Source of the DNA: Stutzerimonas stutzeri
GTDB lineage: Bacteria; Pseudomonadota; Gammaproteobacteria; Pseudomonadales; Pseudomonadaceae
Length of the DNA: 64,000 bases
NCBI RefSeq assembly: GCF_024448715.1
Contig: NZ_JAMOHZ010000008.1
Location: forward strand, 124,001 to 188,000
Reading direction: 5' to 3'
The notes beneath the pieces are model-generated. The model did not search any database. It worked only from the letters and a program-made list of their open reading frames with translations, and was not told where the DNA came from. Made by a program: the position numbers and the translations under genes. Of the stretch, positions 1 through 7,697 are shown piece by piece. Within the stretch, counting starts at the first letter, position 1. Every line of letters begins with the position of its first letter.

Positions 1-16
1 ACCAAGCGAGATTTCC

Positions 17-1816
17 ATGGCTATGACAGTTGGCGATTATGTAGTTGAGCGCCTGTATCAATGGGGTGTGCGACGTATCTACGGTTATCCCGGTGACGGC
101 ATTAACGGCGTGTTCGGCGCCCTCAACCGGGCCAACGGCAAGATCCGCTTTATCCAGGCTCGACATGAGGAGATGGCTGCGTTCATGGCCTCGGCCGATG
201 CCAAGTTCAATGGTGGCCTCGGCGTTTGCATCGCCACGTCCGGCCCCGGTGCGGCGCATCTTCTGACCGGCCTGTACGACGCGCGCATGGACCACATGCC
301 AGTGCTCGCGATCGCCGGTCAGCAGGCGCGTACCGCCATGGGCGCGCACTATCAGCAGGAAGTCGATCTGGCGTCGATGTTCAAGGACGTCGCAGGCGCG
401 TTCGTGCAGCAGGCCAGCGCACCGGCTCAGGTCCGGCATCTGATCGATCGGGCGATTCGCACCGCGGTGGGCCAGCGCACGGTCACTGCGATCATACTGC
501 CCAACGACCTGCAGGAGATGGAGTACAGCGAGCCGCCACGGGCCCACGGCGCAGTGCATTCCGGTATCGGCTATACGCGGCCCAAGGTGGTGCCCTATGA
601 GGTTGATCTCATACATGCCGCTGAAGTGCTCAACGCAGGCGAAAAGGTAGCGATCCTGGTTGGCGCCGGTGCGCTGAATGCCACCGATGAAGTCATTGCG
701 GTAGCGGAAAAGCTCGGGGCCGGCGTCGCCAAGGCCTTGCTCGGTAAAGCCGCAGTGCCAGACGACCTGCCCTGGGTCACGGGCTCCATCGGCCTGCTCG
801 GCACCGAGCCAAGCTACAAGCTGATGACCGAATGCGACACCTTGCTGATGATCGGTTCCGGCTTCCCCTACTCCGAATTCCTGCCCGAGGAAGGCCAGGC
901 GCGCGGCGTGCAGATCGACCTCAAGGCCGACATGCTGAGCATTCGCTATCCGATGGAGGTGAACCTGCACGGCGACTCGGCGGAAACCCTGCGTGCGCTG
1001 TTGCCGCTGCTGCAGCAGAAGGCCGAGCGCACATGGCGAGGCGAGATCGAGAAATGGCGTGCTGACTGGGACGAAACCCTGGAGAAACGAGCCTTGGTCT
1101 CCGCCGACCCGATCAACCCGCAGCGCGTCGCCTTCGAACTATCGCCGCGATTGCCCGACTTCGCCATCATCACCAGCGATTCGGGTTCCTGCGCCAACTG
1201 GTTCGCCCGCGACGTGAAAATTCGCCGCGGCATGATGTGTTCGCTGTCTGGTGGGCTGGCTTCGATGGGCGCAGCCGTGCCTTATGCGATTGCCGCCAAG
1301 TTCGCCAATCCGGACCGCGCAGTGGTGGCGCTGGTGGGTGACGGCGCGATGCAGATGAACAACATGGCCGAGCTGATCACCGTCGCCAAGTATTGGAAGA
1401 CATGGCAGAACTCGCAGTGGATTTGCTGCGTGTTCAACAACGAGGACCTCAACCAGGTCACCTGGGAACAACGCGTGATGGAGGGCGACCCGAAGTTCGA
1501 AGCCTCGCAGAACATCCCCAACGTGCCCTACCACCGCTTCGCCGAATCGATTGGTCTCAAGGGTATCTACGTCGACCGCGAGGACCAGGTCGCCGCCGCC
1601 TGGGATGAAGCCTTCGCTGCCGACAGGCCGGTGCTGATCGAATTCAAGACCGACCCGAACGTGCCGCCGCTACCACCGCATCTCAAGTTTGAGCAGGCGA
1701 AAAAATACGCGACGGCATTGCTGCATGGAGACCCTGACCAGCGAGGCATTCTCGTTCAGTCGGCTAAGCAGGTGCTCAGCAAGGTGCTGCCAGAGCGCGG
1801 CAAGAAGAAGGAATAA
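17..1816 (+). CDS. thiamine-diphosphate-requiring oxidase/decarboxylase (pyruvate oxidase/acetolactate synthase superfamily)
   Basis: This 599-residue protein has the complete three-domain architecture of the pyruvate oxidase/acetolactate synthase superfamily. The N-terminal Pyr domain carries the cofactor-activating glutamate in RHEE (about E51), followed by the GPGAAHLLTGLYDA segment. The middle domain spans about 190-330. The C-terminal PP domain holds the ThDP/Mg motif, which starts at GDGAMQMNN and ends at the FNNEDLNQVTWEQR stretch. By family it should act on a 2-keto acid such as pyruvate in the cytoplasm, possibly with FAD. Start chosen at the first ATG; a second ATG lies two codons downstream. 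The C-terminus ends in lysines and has no obvious membrane-binding helix like that of E. coli PoxB. The substrate cannot be told from the sequence. It stands alone ahead of convergent small genes. Confidence 0.85.
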   Translation: MAMTVGDYVVERLYQWGVRRIYGYPGDGINGVFGALNRANGKIRFIQARHEEMAAFMASADAKFNGGLGVCIATSGPGAAHLLTGLYDARMDHMPVLAIAGQQARTAMGAHYQQEVDLASMFKDVAGAFVQQASAPAQVRHLIDRAIRTAVGQRTVTAIILPNDLQEMEYSEPPRAHGAVHSGIGYTRPKVVPYEVDLIHAAEVLNAGEKVAILVGAGALNATDEVIAVAEKLGAGVAKALLGKAAVPDDLPWVTGSIGLLGTEPSYKLMTECDTLLMIGSGFPYSEFLPEEGQARGVQIDLKADMLSIRYPMEVNLHGDSAETLRALLPLLQQKAERTWRGEIEKWRADWDETLEKRALVSADPINPQRVAFELSPRLPDFAIITSDSGSCANWFARDVKIRRGMMCSLSGGLASMGAAVPYAIAAKFANPDRAVVALVGDGAMQMNNMAELITVAKYWKTWQNSQWICCVFNNEDLNQVTWEQRVMEGDPKFEASQNIPNVPYHRFAESIGLKGIYVDREDQVAAAWDEAFAADRPVLIEFKTDPNVPPLPPHLKFEQAKKYATALLHGDPDQRGILVQSAKQVLSKVLPERGKKKE

Positions 1817-1957
1817 TTTGCGGTAGAGCGCTAGGCCCAAAGCCGAGCGCTTCGGCTCATTGATCGGTGCGATTTGCTACAGCGAGCCGCAGGCGGGAAC
1901 AGTACCAAGCTGTCCCGCCATGGCGCACCCATGATTCCGAGCGGTAGGTAACAGCTC

Positions 1958-2224
1958 TCAGTCCTGCTCGTCGCGGGTCATTTTCCCGGTCTTGCCGTCC
2001 ATCTTAAATTCCCAGACCTTGCCGTCGGCCTTTACGCCTTCGCCTTCCCACGAATCATTGTCCGCGTCGATGGAGTGAAGCTCTGTATAACCAGCGGCCT
2101 TGGCTTTTTCTACGGCCTGCTCAAGAGTGATCCAGTCGGCGCCTGGCTTGTCTGCCAGTGCAACACCACTGGCACTTCCGAGAACGGCGACGGCAAGAGC
2201 GGCGGTCAATTTCTTGTGGTACAT
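1958..2224 (-). CDS. small secreted PepSY-domain protein
   Basis: An 88-residue protein that starts at MYHKKLTAALAVAVLG, a clear signal peptide ending near ALA-DKPG. The rest is one PepSY domain: WITLEQAVEKAKAAGY, then the acidic EGEGVKADGKVWEFKMDGKTGKM core and a DEQD tail. Upstream in-frame codons exist, but they lack a signal-peptide context, so this ATG is preferred. PepSY domains are generally periplasmic or extracytoplasmic and are thought to modulate proteases or sensor partners; the ligand is unknown. It lies convergent to the ThDP enzyme and beside a CusF-like gene and a PepSY/two-component operon, which suggests one envelope-stress or metal-sensing locus. The functional link is inference. 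Confidence 0.8.
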   Translation of the reverse strand: MYHKKLTAALAVAVLGSASGVALADKPGADWITLEQAVEKAKAAGYTELHSIDADNDSWEGEGVKADGKVWEFKMDGKTGKMTRDEQD

Positions 2225-2341
2225 GGGCGCGATCCTTTTGGTGATTTCTCGATGCGGGCCGCAACGCAGACCCTGTTGAATACGAGGCCAGTGGCCAAGC
2301 AGGGTTCCTTTCGACGGGTCTGGCATAGCGTCGAGACTGTG

Positions 2342-2701
2342 TCAGTGCTTGTCGATGGAGACGATTGCCGCCTCGTCGCCTTCACTCTGAAAACCGATCT
2401 GCACCGCATCACCTACGGCCAACCCTTCAAGCTGTTCTCGCCGAGCCTGGAATTCCATGGTCGATGCCGGCCATTTCAATGCGGGCACCGGACCATGGGC
2501 TATGGTCACCACGCCTCGTTCGCGATCCAGGGCCTCGATGGTGCCGGTGGCCCGCATGACCGGCTCCGAAACCATTTCAGTGGCGGGCCCCGCGTCGATA
2601 TCCGGCGATTCCGCCGGCGAAGCAGGCTTAAGCAGATCCTGCGCCAATGCAGGCTGATTGAGCAGAAATACGCTTAACGCGACGCTGTAGAAGAGATTCA
2701 T
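2342..2701 (-). CDS. periplasmic CusF-like copper-binding protein
   Basis: A 119-residue secreted protein with signal peptide MNLFYSVALSVFLLNQPALA, a proline/acidic linker, and a CusF-type OB-fold domain (about 48-119). The metal-site pattern VTIAHGPVPALKWPASTMEF supplies H69, W77 and M82, matching the His/Trp/Met Cu(I)-Ag(I) site. The usual second Met two residues before the last one is Ser here (STM instead of MTM), so metal affinity may be altered. CusF proteins are periplasmic metallochaperones for Cu/Ag efflux, but no cusCBA genes are near. It is divergent from the PepSY two-component operon across about 160 bases, which hints at shared copper or envelope regulation. The start was taken at the signal peptide; longer in-frame starts would destroy it. 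Confidence 0.75.
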   Translation of the reverse strand: MNLFYSVALSVFLLNQPALAQDLLKPASPAESPDIDAGPATEMVSEPVMRATGTIEALDRERGVVTIAHGPVPALKWPASTMEFQARREQLEGLAVGDAVQIGFQSEGDEAAIVSIDKH

Positions 2702-2864
2702 GACAGCCTCCCGAAACAGGTGGACGTACGCCGTATTGGACAATGCAGCCGCCGCTATTGCTGGGCGCCGAGCACTTTTTTGCTGCGGCGGGCGCCGTTC
2801 AGGTTCGCGTAAGCCGGGGCTCGTAACCTGTGAATCGTCGAAACCCACACAGGAAAACGAAACC

Positions 2865-3173
2865 ATGAAAACACTGACTACGCTGATCACCGCCGCCACC
2901 CTCGCCCTGGGCGCTAACCTGGCCATGGCCCGCGACCTGGGTCCGGACGAAGCACTGAAACTGCGCGACGCCGGCACCATTCAATCGTTCGAGAAGCTCA
3001 ACGAAGCGGCACTGGCCAAACACCCGGGCGCCAAGGTCGAGGAAACCGAGTTGGAAGAGGAATACGGCCGCCACATCTATCAGCTTGAATTGCGCGACGA
3101 CAAAGGTGTGCAATGGGACATGGAACTCGACGCCAAGACCGGCGAAGTGCTCAAGGACCATCAGGACGACTAA
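2865..3173 (+). CDS. secreted PepSY-domain protein, first of a tandem pair
   Basis: This 102-residue protein has a signal peptide (MKTLTTLITAATLALG to LAMA-RD) and a single PepSY domain containing LGPDEALKLRDAGTIQSFEKL and the paired ELEEEYGRHIYQLEL/WDMELDAKTGEVLKDHQDD strands. AGGAAA precedes the ATG by about nine bases. Its stop codon overlaps the ATG of the next gene by one base. Together with that paralogue, the response regulator and the kinase it forms a translationally coupled four-gene operon. PepSY proteins encoded with two-component systems are plausible periplasmic input modulators of the kinase; that role is inferred. Confidence 0.85.
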   Translation: MKTLTTLITAATLALGANLAMARDLGPDEALKLRDAGTIQSFEKLNEAALAKHPGAKVEETELEEEYGRHIYQLELRDDKGVQWDMELDAKTGEVLKDHQDD

Positions 3174-3478
3174 TGCCACGCGCCACTCTTCTCACCGTTC
3201 CACTGGCCCTGCTGCTCGCTGCCACCCCGGCGGCGAGCCGTGACCTGGATCAGGACGAAGCCCTGCGGCTGCGCCGCGAGGGACTGATCCAGCCGCTGGA
3301 AAGCCTTCTGCAGCGCGCCATGCAGCGTCATCCCGGGGCGCGGCTGCTGGAGGCGGAGCTGGAAGAAGATGATGGCCTCTACATTTATGAGATCGAATTG
3401 CTGACCGCCGGCGGCATTGCTCGTGAACTCGAACTCGATGCCAGCGATGGTCGTTTGCTCAAGGATGAAGAAGACTGA
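3173..3478 (+). CDS. secreted PepSY-domain protein, second of a tandem pair
   Basis: A 101-residue paralogue of the preceding gene. It has a signal peptide ([22 protein letters not shown]) and the same domain plan: [21 protein letters not shown], then [16 protein letters not shown] and [17 protein letters not shown]. The TAA of the upstream gene and its own ATG share one base, and its TGA shares one base with the response-regulator ATG, so all four genes should be co-translated. The tandem copy suggests duplication. It is presumably periplasmic. The ligand is unknown; the heavy acidic content would suit cation binding, but no specific site is evident. Confidence 0.85.
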   Translation: MPRATLLTVPLALLLAATPAASRDLDQDEALRLRREGLIQPLESLLQRAMQRHPGARLLEAELEEDDGLYIYEIELLTAGGIARELELDASDGRLLKDEED

Positions 3479-4143
3479 TGCGCTTGCTCCTGGTCGAAGA
3501 CAACGTGCCGCTGGCCGATGAACTGCTCGCAAGCCTCAGCCGCCAAGGCTATGCCACCGATTGGCTGGCCGACGGCCGCGATGCCGACTATCAGGGCAGC
3601 AGCGAACCCTATGACCTCATCGTTCTCGACCTCGGCCTGCCTGGCAAACCGGGGCTGGAGGTCTTGCGCGCCTGGCGTGCACGAAACCTGGCGACGCCGG
3701 TGCTGATTCTCACCGCCCGTGATTCCTGGGCCGAACGCATCGAAGGACTCAAAGCCGGCGCCGACGATTACCTGACCAAACCCTTCCATCCCGAAGAATT
3801 GCTGTTGCGCATCCAGGCGCTGCTGCGCCGCGCCCACGGCGTTGCTAACCAGCCACTGTTGCAAGCCGGCGGCCTCGCCCTCGACGAAGCACGCCAGCAC
3901 TGCAGCAAGAATGGCCAGCACATCGAACTGACCGCCGGCGAATTTCGCCTGTTGCGCTATTTCATGCTGCACCCCGGCCAGCTGCTATCGAAAACGCAGC
4001 TGGCCGAACACCTCTACGACGGCGAAACCGAACGCGACTCCAACGTCATCGAAGTGCATGTCAATCGCCTGCGCGGCAAGCTCGGGCGCGAACTGATCGA
4101 GACCCGCCGCGGTCAAGGCTATCGCTTCGGCGGCGCACCTTGA
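3478..4143 (+). CDS. OmpR/PhoB-family response regulator
   Basis: A 221-residue regulator with an N-terminal receiver domain and a C-terminal winged helix. The receiver shows the acidic pair at VEDN, phosphoacceptor D51 in [10 protein letters not shown], the Thr in LILTARD and K101 in LTKPF. The DNA-binding domain covers about 125-220 and ends with the typical [12 protein letters not shown] and [10 protein letters not shown]. It overlaps the PepSY gene upstream by one base and the kinase gene downstream by four, so it is the cognate regulator of that kinase. The domain order resembles the PhoP/QseB group. I cannot assign it to a named system from sequence alone; a copper- or envelope-responsive role is suggested only by the PepSY and CusF neighbours. 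Confidence 0.93.
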   Translation: MRLLLVEDNVPLADELLASLSRQGYATDWLADGRDADYQGSSEPYDLIVLDLGLPGKPGLEVLRAWRARNLATPVLILTARDSWAERIEGLKAGADDYLTKPFHPEELLLRIQALLRRAHGVANQPLLQAGGLALDEARQHCSKNGQHIELTAGEFRLLRYFMLHPGQLLSKTQLAEHLYDGETERDSNVIEVHVNRLRGKLGRELIETRRGQGYRFGGAP

Positions 4144-5489
4144 AGTCGATCCAGCGCAGCCTCAGTCTGGGGCTGATCGCCGTTCTGCTTATCGTCAGTC
4201 TGCTATTGCTGCAGACCAGTCTTTGGCTATTCGAGACGGGTCTCAAACGCAGCCTGGAAACCGACCTGCGCGAAGAAACCGAAGGCCTGCTGATCGCCGT
4301 GGTGCAAGGTCCGGACGGCTTCAAGCTGGATTCGAGCCGGCTTAATCCGCGATACCAGCGGGCGTTTTCCGGCCACTATTTTCGCATCGACCTGCCCGAA
4401 CGCAGCTGGCGCTCACGCTCGCTGTGGGATGCCGAGCCGGCCTGGCCCAGAACCGACGGGCTCGCCGACGAGCTGCTCGACGGTCCTCAAGACCAACGCC
4501 TGCTCAGCTATCACGCCGACTACCGCCGCGATGGTCAGACCATCGGCATCAGCGTCGCTCGCGACTACACGCCGATCCTCACGAGTTTCGCCCAGGTTCG
4601 TCTCGCTGGACTGGGTCTGGTCGGTGTCGTCCTGTTGGTATTCCTGCTACTGCAGCGCTACGCGGTGAAGCTCGCAATGCGCCCGTTGGAACGAGCCCGC
4701 CAGCAAATTGCGCAGCTGCAGCAGGGTCAGCGTCAGCAGCTCGACATCCAGGTACCGCAGGAGCTGCAACCGCTGGTGGAACAGATCAATCATCTGTTAG
4801 CGCACACCGATGACACGCTCAAGCGTTCACGGCATGCACTGGGCAACCTCGGCCATGCGCTGAAAACCCCACTGGCGGTGCTCGGTAGCCTCACCCAGCG
4901 CGATGAACTGGCCGCACAGCCGGAATTGCAGGCCAATCTGCGCGACCAACTGGATCAGATCCAGCAACGTGTATCCCGCGAACTGGGCCGTGCAAGGCTG
5001 GCCGGCGAGGTGCTGCCTGGGGCCTATTTCGACTGCGCCGAAGAGCTGCCGGGGCTGTTCGAAACGCTGCAGATGATTCACCGTCGCGACCTTGATCTGC
5101 GCTGGCATACCCATGCCGATTGCCGCCTGCCCTGGGATCGTGAAGACATGCTCGAGCTGCTTGGCAACCTGCTCGACAACGCCTGCAAATGGGCGCGCTC
5201 GCAGGTACTACTGAACATCGAAAAGCTGCCTGACGGTTATCTGATCCGGGTTGAGGATGATGGGCCGGGAATTCCTGACCACCGTCGCGAAGCCGTTCTG
5301 GAGCGCGGTACACGTCTCGACGAACGGGCAGAGGGTCATGGCCTGGGGCTCGGGATCGTTCGGGATATCACCGCCGCCTGGAACGGTGATCTGACATTGG
5401 AGCAGAGCGCACTCGGCGGGCTGCAGGTAGGCATTCGCCTGCCAACAGCAAAAGGCCGGACAGCTCAGCAAGGCAATAGCGGACAGTAA
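4140..5489 (+). CDS. PhoQ-like membrane sensor histidine kinase
   Basis: A 449-residue inner-membrane kinase starting at a TTG that overlaps the stop of the response regulator. Transmembrane helix 1 is at about 8-30, a periplasmic sensor region at about 31-150, and helix 2 at about 154-172. A HAMP-like linker follows, then the dimerisation/phosphoacceptor helix [11 protein letters not shown] with H239. The ATPase domain has the N box ([14 protein letters not shown]), G1 (DDGPGIP) and G2 (GHGLGLGI). The GHALKTPL H-box is typical of PhoQ-type kinases. It would autophosphorylate and signal to the regulator encoded just upstream. The two co-transcribed secreted PepSY proteins are candidate periplasmic partners of the sensor region. 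Confidence 0.92.
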   Translation: MKSIQRSLSLGLIAVLLIVSLLLLQTSLWLFETGLKRSLETDLREETEGLLIAVVQGPDGFKLDSSRLNPRYQRAFSGHYFRIDLPERSWRSRSLWDAEPAWPRTDGLADELLDGPQDQRLLSYHADYRRDGQTIGISVARDYTPILTSFAQVRLAGLGLVGVVLLVFLLLQRYAVKLAMRPLERARQQIAQLQQGQRQQLDIQVPQELQPLVEQINHLLAHTDDTLKRSRHALGNLGHALKTPLAVLGSLTQRDELAAQPELQANLRDQLDQIQQRVSRELGRARLAGEVLPGAYFDCAEELPGLFETLQMIHRRDLDLRWHTHADCRLPWDREDMLELLGNLLDNACKWARSQVLLNIEKLPDGYLIRVEDDGPGIPDHRREAVLERGTRLDERAEGHGLGLGIVRDITAAWNGDLTLEQSALGGLQVGIRLPTAKGRTAQQGNSGQ

Positions 5490-5507
5490 CGCAGAGAAGC
5501 AGAGTGC

Positions 5508-5723
5508 TTACTGCGGGCGGGACAACTCGTTGCGCATATCTTCCAGAATGGTTTCCACCAGCAGGCCGTTCTGCACCTGACGGCCCGAGACCATGCGAGT
5601 GGCTTCGGTGCCGTTGATCCGGTAGCCGACGCGGACCACCAAATAGCCGTCGTCTTGCGGCTCCACGCGGGTTTGATATTCAGCCGGAAAATTGTCGGCA
5701 AGGTGACGGGACAGGGTTTTCAT
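5508..5723 (-). CDS. small conserved-looking cytoplasmic protein, function unknown
   Basis: A 71-residue protein, MKTLSRHLADNFPAEYQ to ILEDMRNELSRPQ, without signal peptide or membrane segment. GAGG lies seven bases before the chosen ATG; another in-frame ATG four codons upstream is possible but lacks a comparable ribosome site. The sequence alternates charged and hydrophobic residues like a small alpha/beta fold (GYLVVRVGYRING). I do not recognise the family. It is convergent to the sensor kinase with an 18-base gap and is the last gene before a region of small and regulatory genes. Confidence 0.65.
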   Translation of the reverse strand: MKTLSRHLADNFPAEYQTRVEPQDDGYLVVRVGYRINGTEATRMVSGRQVQNGLLVETILEDMRNELSRPQ

Positions 5724-5842
5724 TGAACGCCTCATGCGCTAGGTCTGACACAAAGACCTGGCAAATCAGCCGGAGATTCCAACCACTCATCGGATGACCG
5801 TTCATCGACAACAAACTGTAACGTTGCGCGCCCCGGCCCGCC

Positions 5843-5941
5843 TCACTTCTTCTCGCTTCTGCCGTACGCCAGCCAGGCCAGAAAACCCATACCGGCAAAA
5901 ACGGTTGCGGAGAACAGCAGCGCATTCAATAACAGGCTCAT
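5843..5941 (-). CDS. 32-residue single-pass membrane microprotein
   Basis: A short open frame that encodes MSLLLNALLFSATVFAGMGF and ends in LAWLAYGRSEKK. It is one hydrophobic helix (about 2-26) with a basic C-terminal tail, so positive-inside topology predicts an N-out orientation. A strong Shine-Dalgarno, GAGGAAGA, sits about eight bases upstream of the ATG, which is the main reason to call it real. It is divergent from the WYL regulator at 6058 and shares a 116-base control region with it. Size and layout recall small accessory subunits of respiratory oxidases (CydX/CcoM type) or type I toxin-like peptides, but I see no specific similarity. Function unknown. Confidence 0.55.
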   Translation of the reverse strand: MSLLLNALLFSATVFAGMGFLAWLAYGRSEKK

Positions 5942-5988
5942 GGTGTCGTCTTCCTCGTTCAGCTCGCTTGATGTACGCCCTGAATATA

Positions 5989-6036
5989 TGTAGCGTTACA
6001 CGACACGTCTAGCCACCCGATAGTAGCGTGTAAAGT
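5989..6036. promoter_or_regulatory. candidate operator region between microprotein and WYL regulator
   Basis: The divergent control region holds two partly matching words, GTAGCGTTACACG (from 5990) and GTAGCGTGTAAAG (from 6023). A TGTAACG word near 5817 is the reverse complement of CGTTACA at 5994-6000. WYL regulators of the CapW/BrxR type commonly bind inverted repeats next to their own gene, so autoregulation through these words is plausible but untested. Confidence 0.3.
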
Positions 6037-6057
6037 TTTCCAGCAGATGAGGCGAGC

Positions 6058-6927
6058 ATGAAAAGGACGCAATCGATCAATCAGATCCGCTGGGATCTGG
6101 CGCTGCGTTATCGCTTGATCGAGACGATTGTCTGGTGGGAAGGCCGCCTGACCACGGGCCATCTGATGCAGAGCTTCGGCATCAGTCGGCAGCAGGCATC
6201 GAAAGACATCAATACCTATCTCAACGAGCACGCGCCGAAAAACCTTACATATGACCGTCATCTGAAGGGCTACAAACCAAGCAAGCAATTTCAGCCATTG
6301 TTCATTGACGGTAGCGCCAGCGCCTACCTTCATTTGCTCGACCAGAACCGTGATCGCGCACCGCACATCGAGGGCCTGGCCCTGGCCTATGCGCATACCG
6401 AAGTGCTGAACATGCCTGATCGCAGCATCCGTCCCGAGGTGCTGCGGCCGATCTTGCGCGCCTGCCGCGAAGGGCTGCGGCTGGAAACCGAGTACGTGTC
6501 CCTCGCTCACCCCGACGTCGAGATCCGTGTGATGGCGCCGCATACGCTGGTCTTCACCGGCACCCGCTGGCATGTGCGCGCCTATTGCGAGAAGAATCGA
6601 GGCTACCGTGATTTCGTGTTAAGCCGCTTTCGCAGCGAGCCGGATCTGATGGATGAAAGCGAGAATACCCGTGACGCAGATGAGGCCTGGAATACCGCGG
6701 TCGAAGTGATCATCGAACCCGATGCACGACTGAAGCCGGAGCAGAAGGCGATCATCGAAACCGATTACGGGATGGAGAACGGCGAATTGCTTATCCAGAC
6801 GCGCGGCGCGCTGGTGCAGTACGTGCTGCAGCGTTATCAGATCGATCCCAACACCGTGCAAGCAAATGCAGCGGCGCAGCAGATTCAGGTGCGGAATCTG
6901 CAGGGGTTGAAGGGGTGGTTGTATTGA
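6058..6927 (+). CDS. WYL-domain transcriptional regulator (CapW/BrxR-like)
   Basis: A 289-residue regulator. The N-terminal winged helix-turn-helix (about 15-65) contains RLTTGHLMQSFGISRQQASKD. A WYL domain (about 120-205) has the signature strand TRWHVRAYCEK followed by YRDFVLSRF, where the canonical W-Y-L positions read W-H-V. A C-terminal extension (about 220-289) ends in VRNLQGLKGWLY. This three-part layout and length fit the CapW/BrxR family of repressors that often control anti-phage systems; WYL domains are believed to sense nucleic-acid or nucleotide ligands. No defence genes lie beside it. Its only close partner is the divergent microprotein, and the next 770 bases carry repeats. Solitary WYL regulators with housekeeping roles also exist. 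Confidence 0.85.
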   Translation: MKRTQSINQIRWDLALRYRLIETIVWWEGRLTTGHLMQSFGISRQQASKDINTYLNEHAPKNLTYDRHLKGYKPSKQFQPLFIDGSASAYLHLLDQNRDRAPHIEGLALAYAHTEVLNMPDRSIRPEVLRPILRACREGLRLETEYVSLAHPDVEIRVMAPHTLVFTGTRWHVRAYCEKNRGYRDFVLSRFRSEPDLMDESENTRDADEAWNTAVEVIIEPDARLKPEQKAIIETDYGMENGELLIQTRGALVQYVLQRYQIDPNTVQANAAAQQIQVRNLQGLKGWLY

Positions 6928-6953
6928 TGGTCTTGGCGACTCGTGCTGCTTTT

Positions 6954-6980
6954 CGTAGGAGCGAGCTTGCTCGCGAAGGA
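6954..6980 (+). repeat. REP element, left copy
   Basis: CGTAGGAGCGAGCTTGCTCG plus CGAAGGA is a textbook Pseudomonas REP, with an internal CGAGC/GCTCG stem. An inverted partner lies at 7602-7640, so the two bound the non-coding block between the WYL regulator and sbcD. Confidence 0.85.
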
Positions 6981-7035
6981 TTGCCGGCGCGGGGGTTTGT
7001 GTATGGCGCCGCGCTTTCCTCGGCCCGACCGACAG

Positions 7036-7545
7036 GTTGCGCCTTGCACGGCGCGTCACTTTTTCTTGTGTGGCCAAGAAAAAGTAACCAAAAAGAAGGC
7101 CACCCCAACATCCGGGTTTTGCTTCGCAAAACTTCCCTCACTCCGGCGCTGCTCCGGGGGTCGTCGCGAAGGGACATCCATGTCCCATCACTCCTCGCTC
7201 GGCATCCATGCCTCGCGCCCCCCTACGCAACGCCTCCGCTCGGCCTCCTGAAGGGGATTCGGGACCGAGTTGTCTGGAAGTTTTGGAACAGCGACAGTAA
7301 CAAAGCACCTTCCTCGTTTGATGACGAACAGACCATCAAACGACGCCGAACGCCCCGTTCAGCAGCCCGAATGGAATCCTCGCGGAGGGGAGCGAGCGGC
7401 ATGGATGCCGCGAGAGGCGTAAAGGGCCATGGAGCGTGGATGGAATGAGGGAAGTCGAGCGAAGCGAGACCCGGATGCAGGGGCAAGCCTTTTTGGTTAC
7501 TTTTTCGGCGTTTGGAAAAAGTGACTCGCCCAGCAGGGCGAAACC
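7036..7545. repeat. long imperfect inverted repeat, non-coding
   Basis: The 770 bases between the WYL gene and sbcD hold no convincing gene. Instead the sequence from about 7036 to 7255 is repeated in inverse orientation from about 7545 back to about 7345. Shared blocks, in order from the outside, are GTCACTTTTTC, AAAAAGTAACCAAAAAG, ATCCGGGT then GCTTCGC, ACTTCCCTCA, and GGCATCCATGCC. Identity by eye is roughly three-quarters in the outer 110 bases and lower towards the roughly 90-base centre. REP elements flank the whole. The AAAAGTAACCAAAAAG word is, from memory, a frequent intergenic repeat in Pseudomonas. Open frames through it are by-products of the repeats. No transposase is present. 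Confidence 0.75.
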
Positions 7546-7601
7546 AATGTCTCAGCCAGCCCGGCCAATAGGCTCTCCCGCACGAACCCAAACCCCAAAA
7601 G

Positions 7602-7640
7602 CTTCGCGAGCAAGAGCTAGGCGCCCCCCTCGCTCCTACA
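7602..7640 (-). repeat. REP element, right copy (inverted, interrupted)
   Basis: CTTCGCGAGCAAG, then a spacer AGCTAGGCGCCCCC, then CTCGCTCCTACA. This is the reverse complement of the left REP with a short insertion at its loop. It ends about 60 bases before sbcD. Confidence 0.75.
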
Positions 7641-7697
7641 GACAGGCCTCACAACCCGAGCGCGCCGGCAGGCCCGCCATCAAAAAAGACCCAGCGT

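Noticed and set aside
1841-1857. Short stem AGCCGA/TCGGCT after the ThDP enzyme
   Set aside because: Six-base stem without a T-run; too weak to call a terminator.
6915-7591. Several open frames of 100-180 codons across the spacer upstream of sbcD
   Set aside because: They run through the REPs and the long inverted repeat on both strands, with biased composition and no ribosome sites, so the DNA is best explained as repeats.
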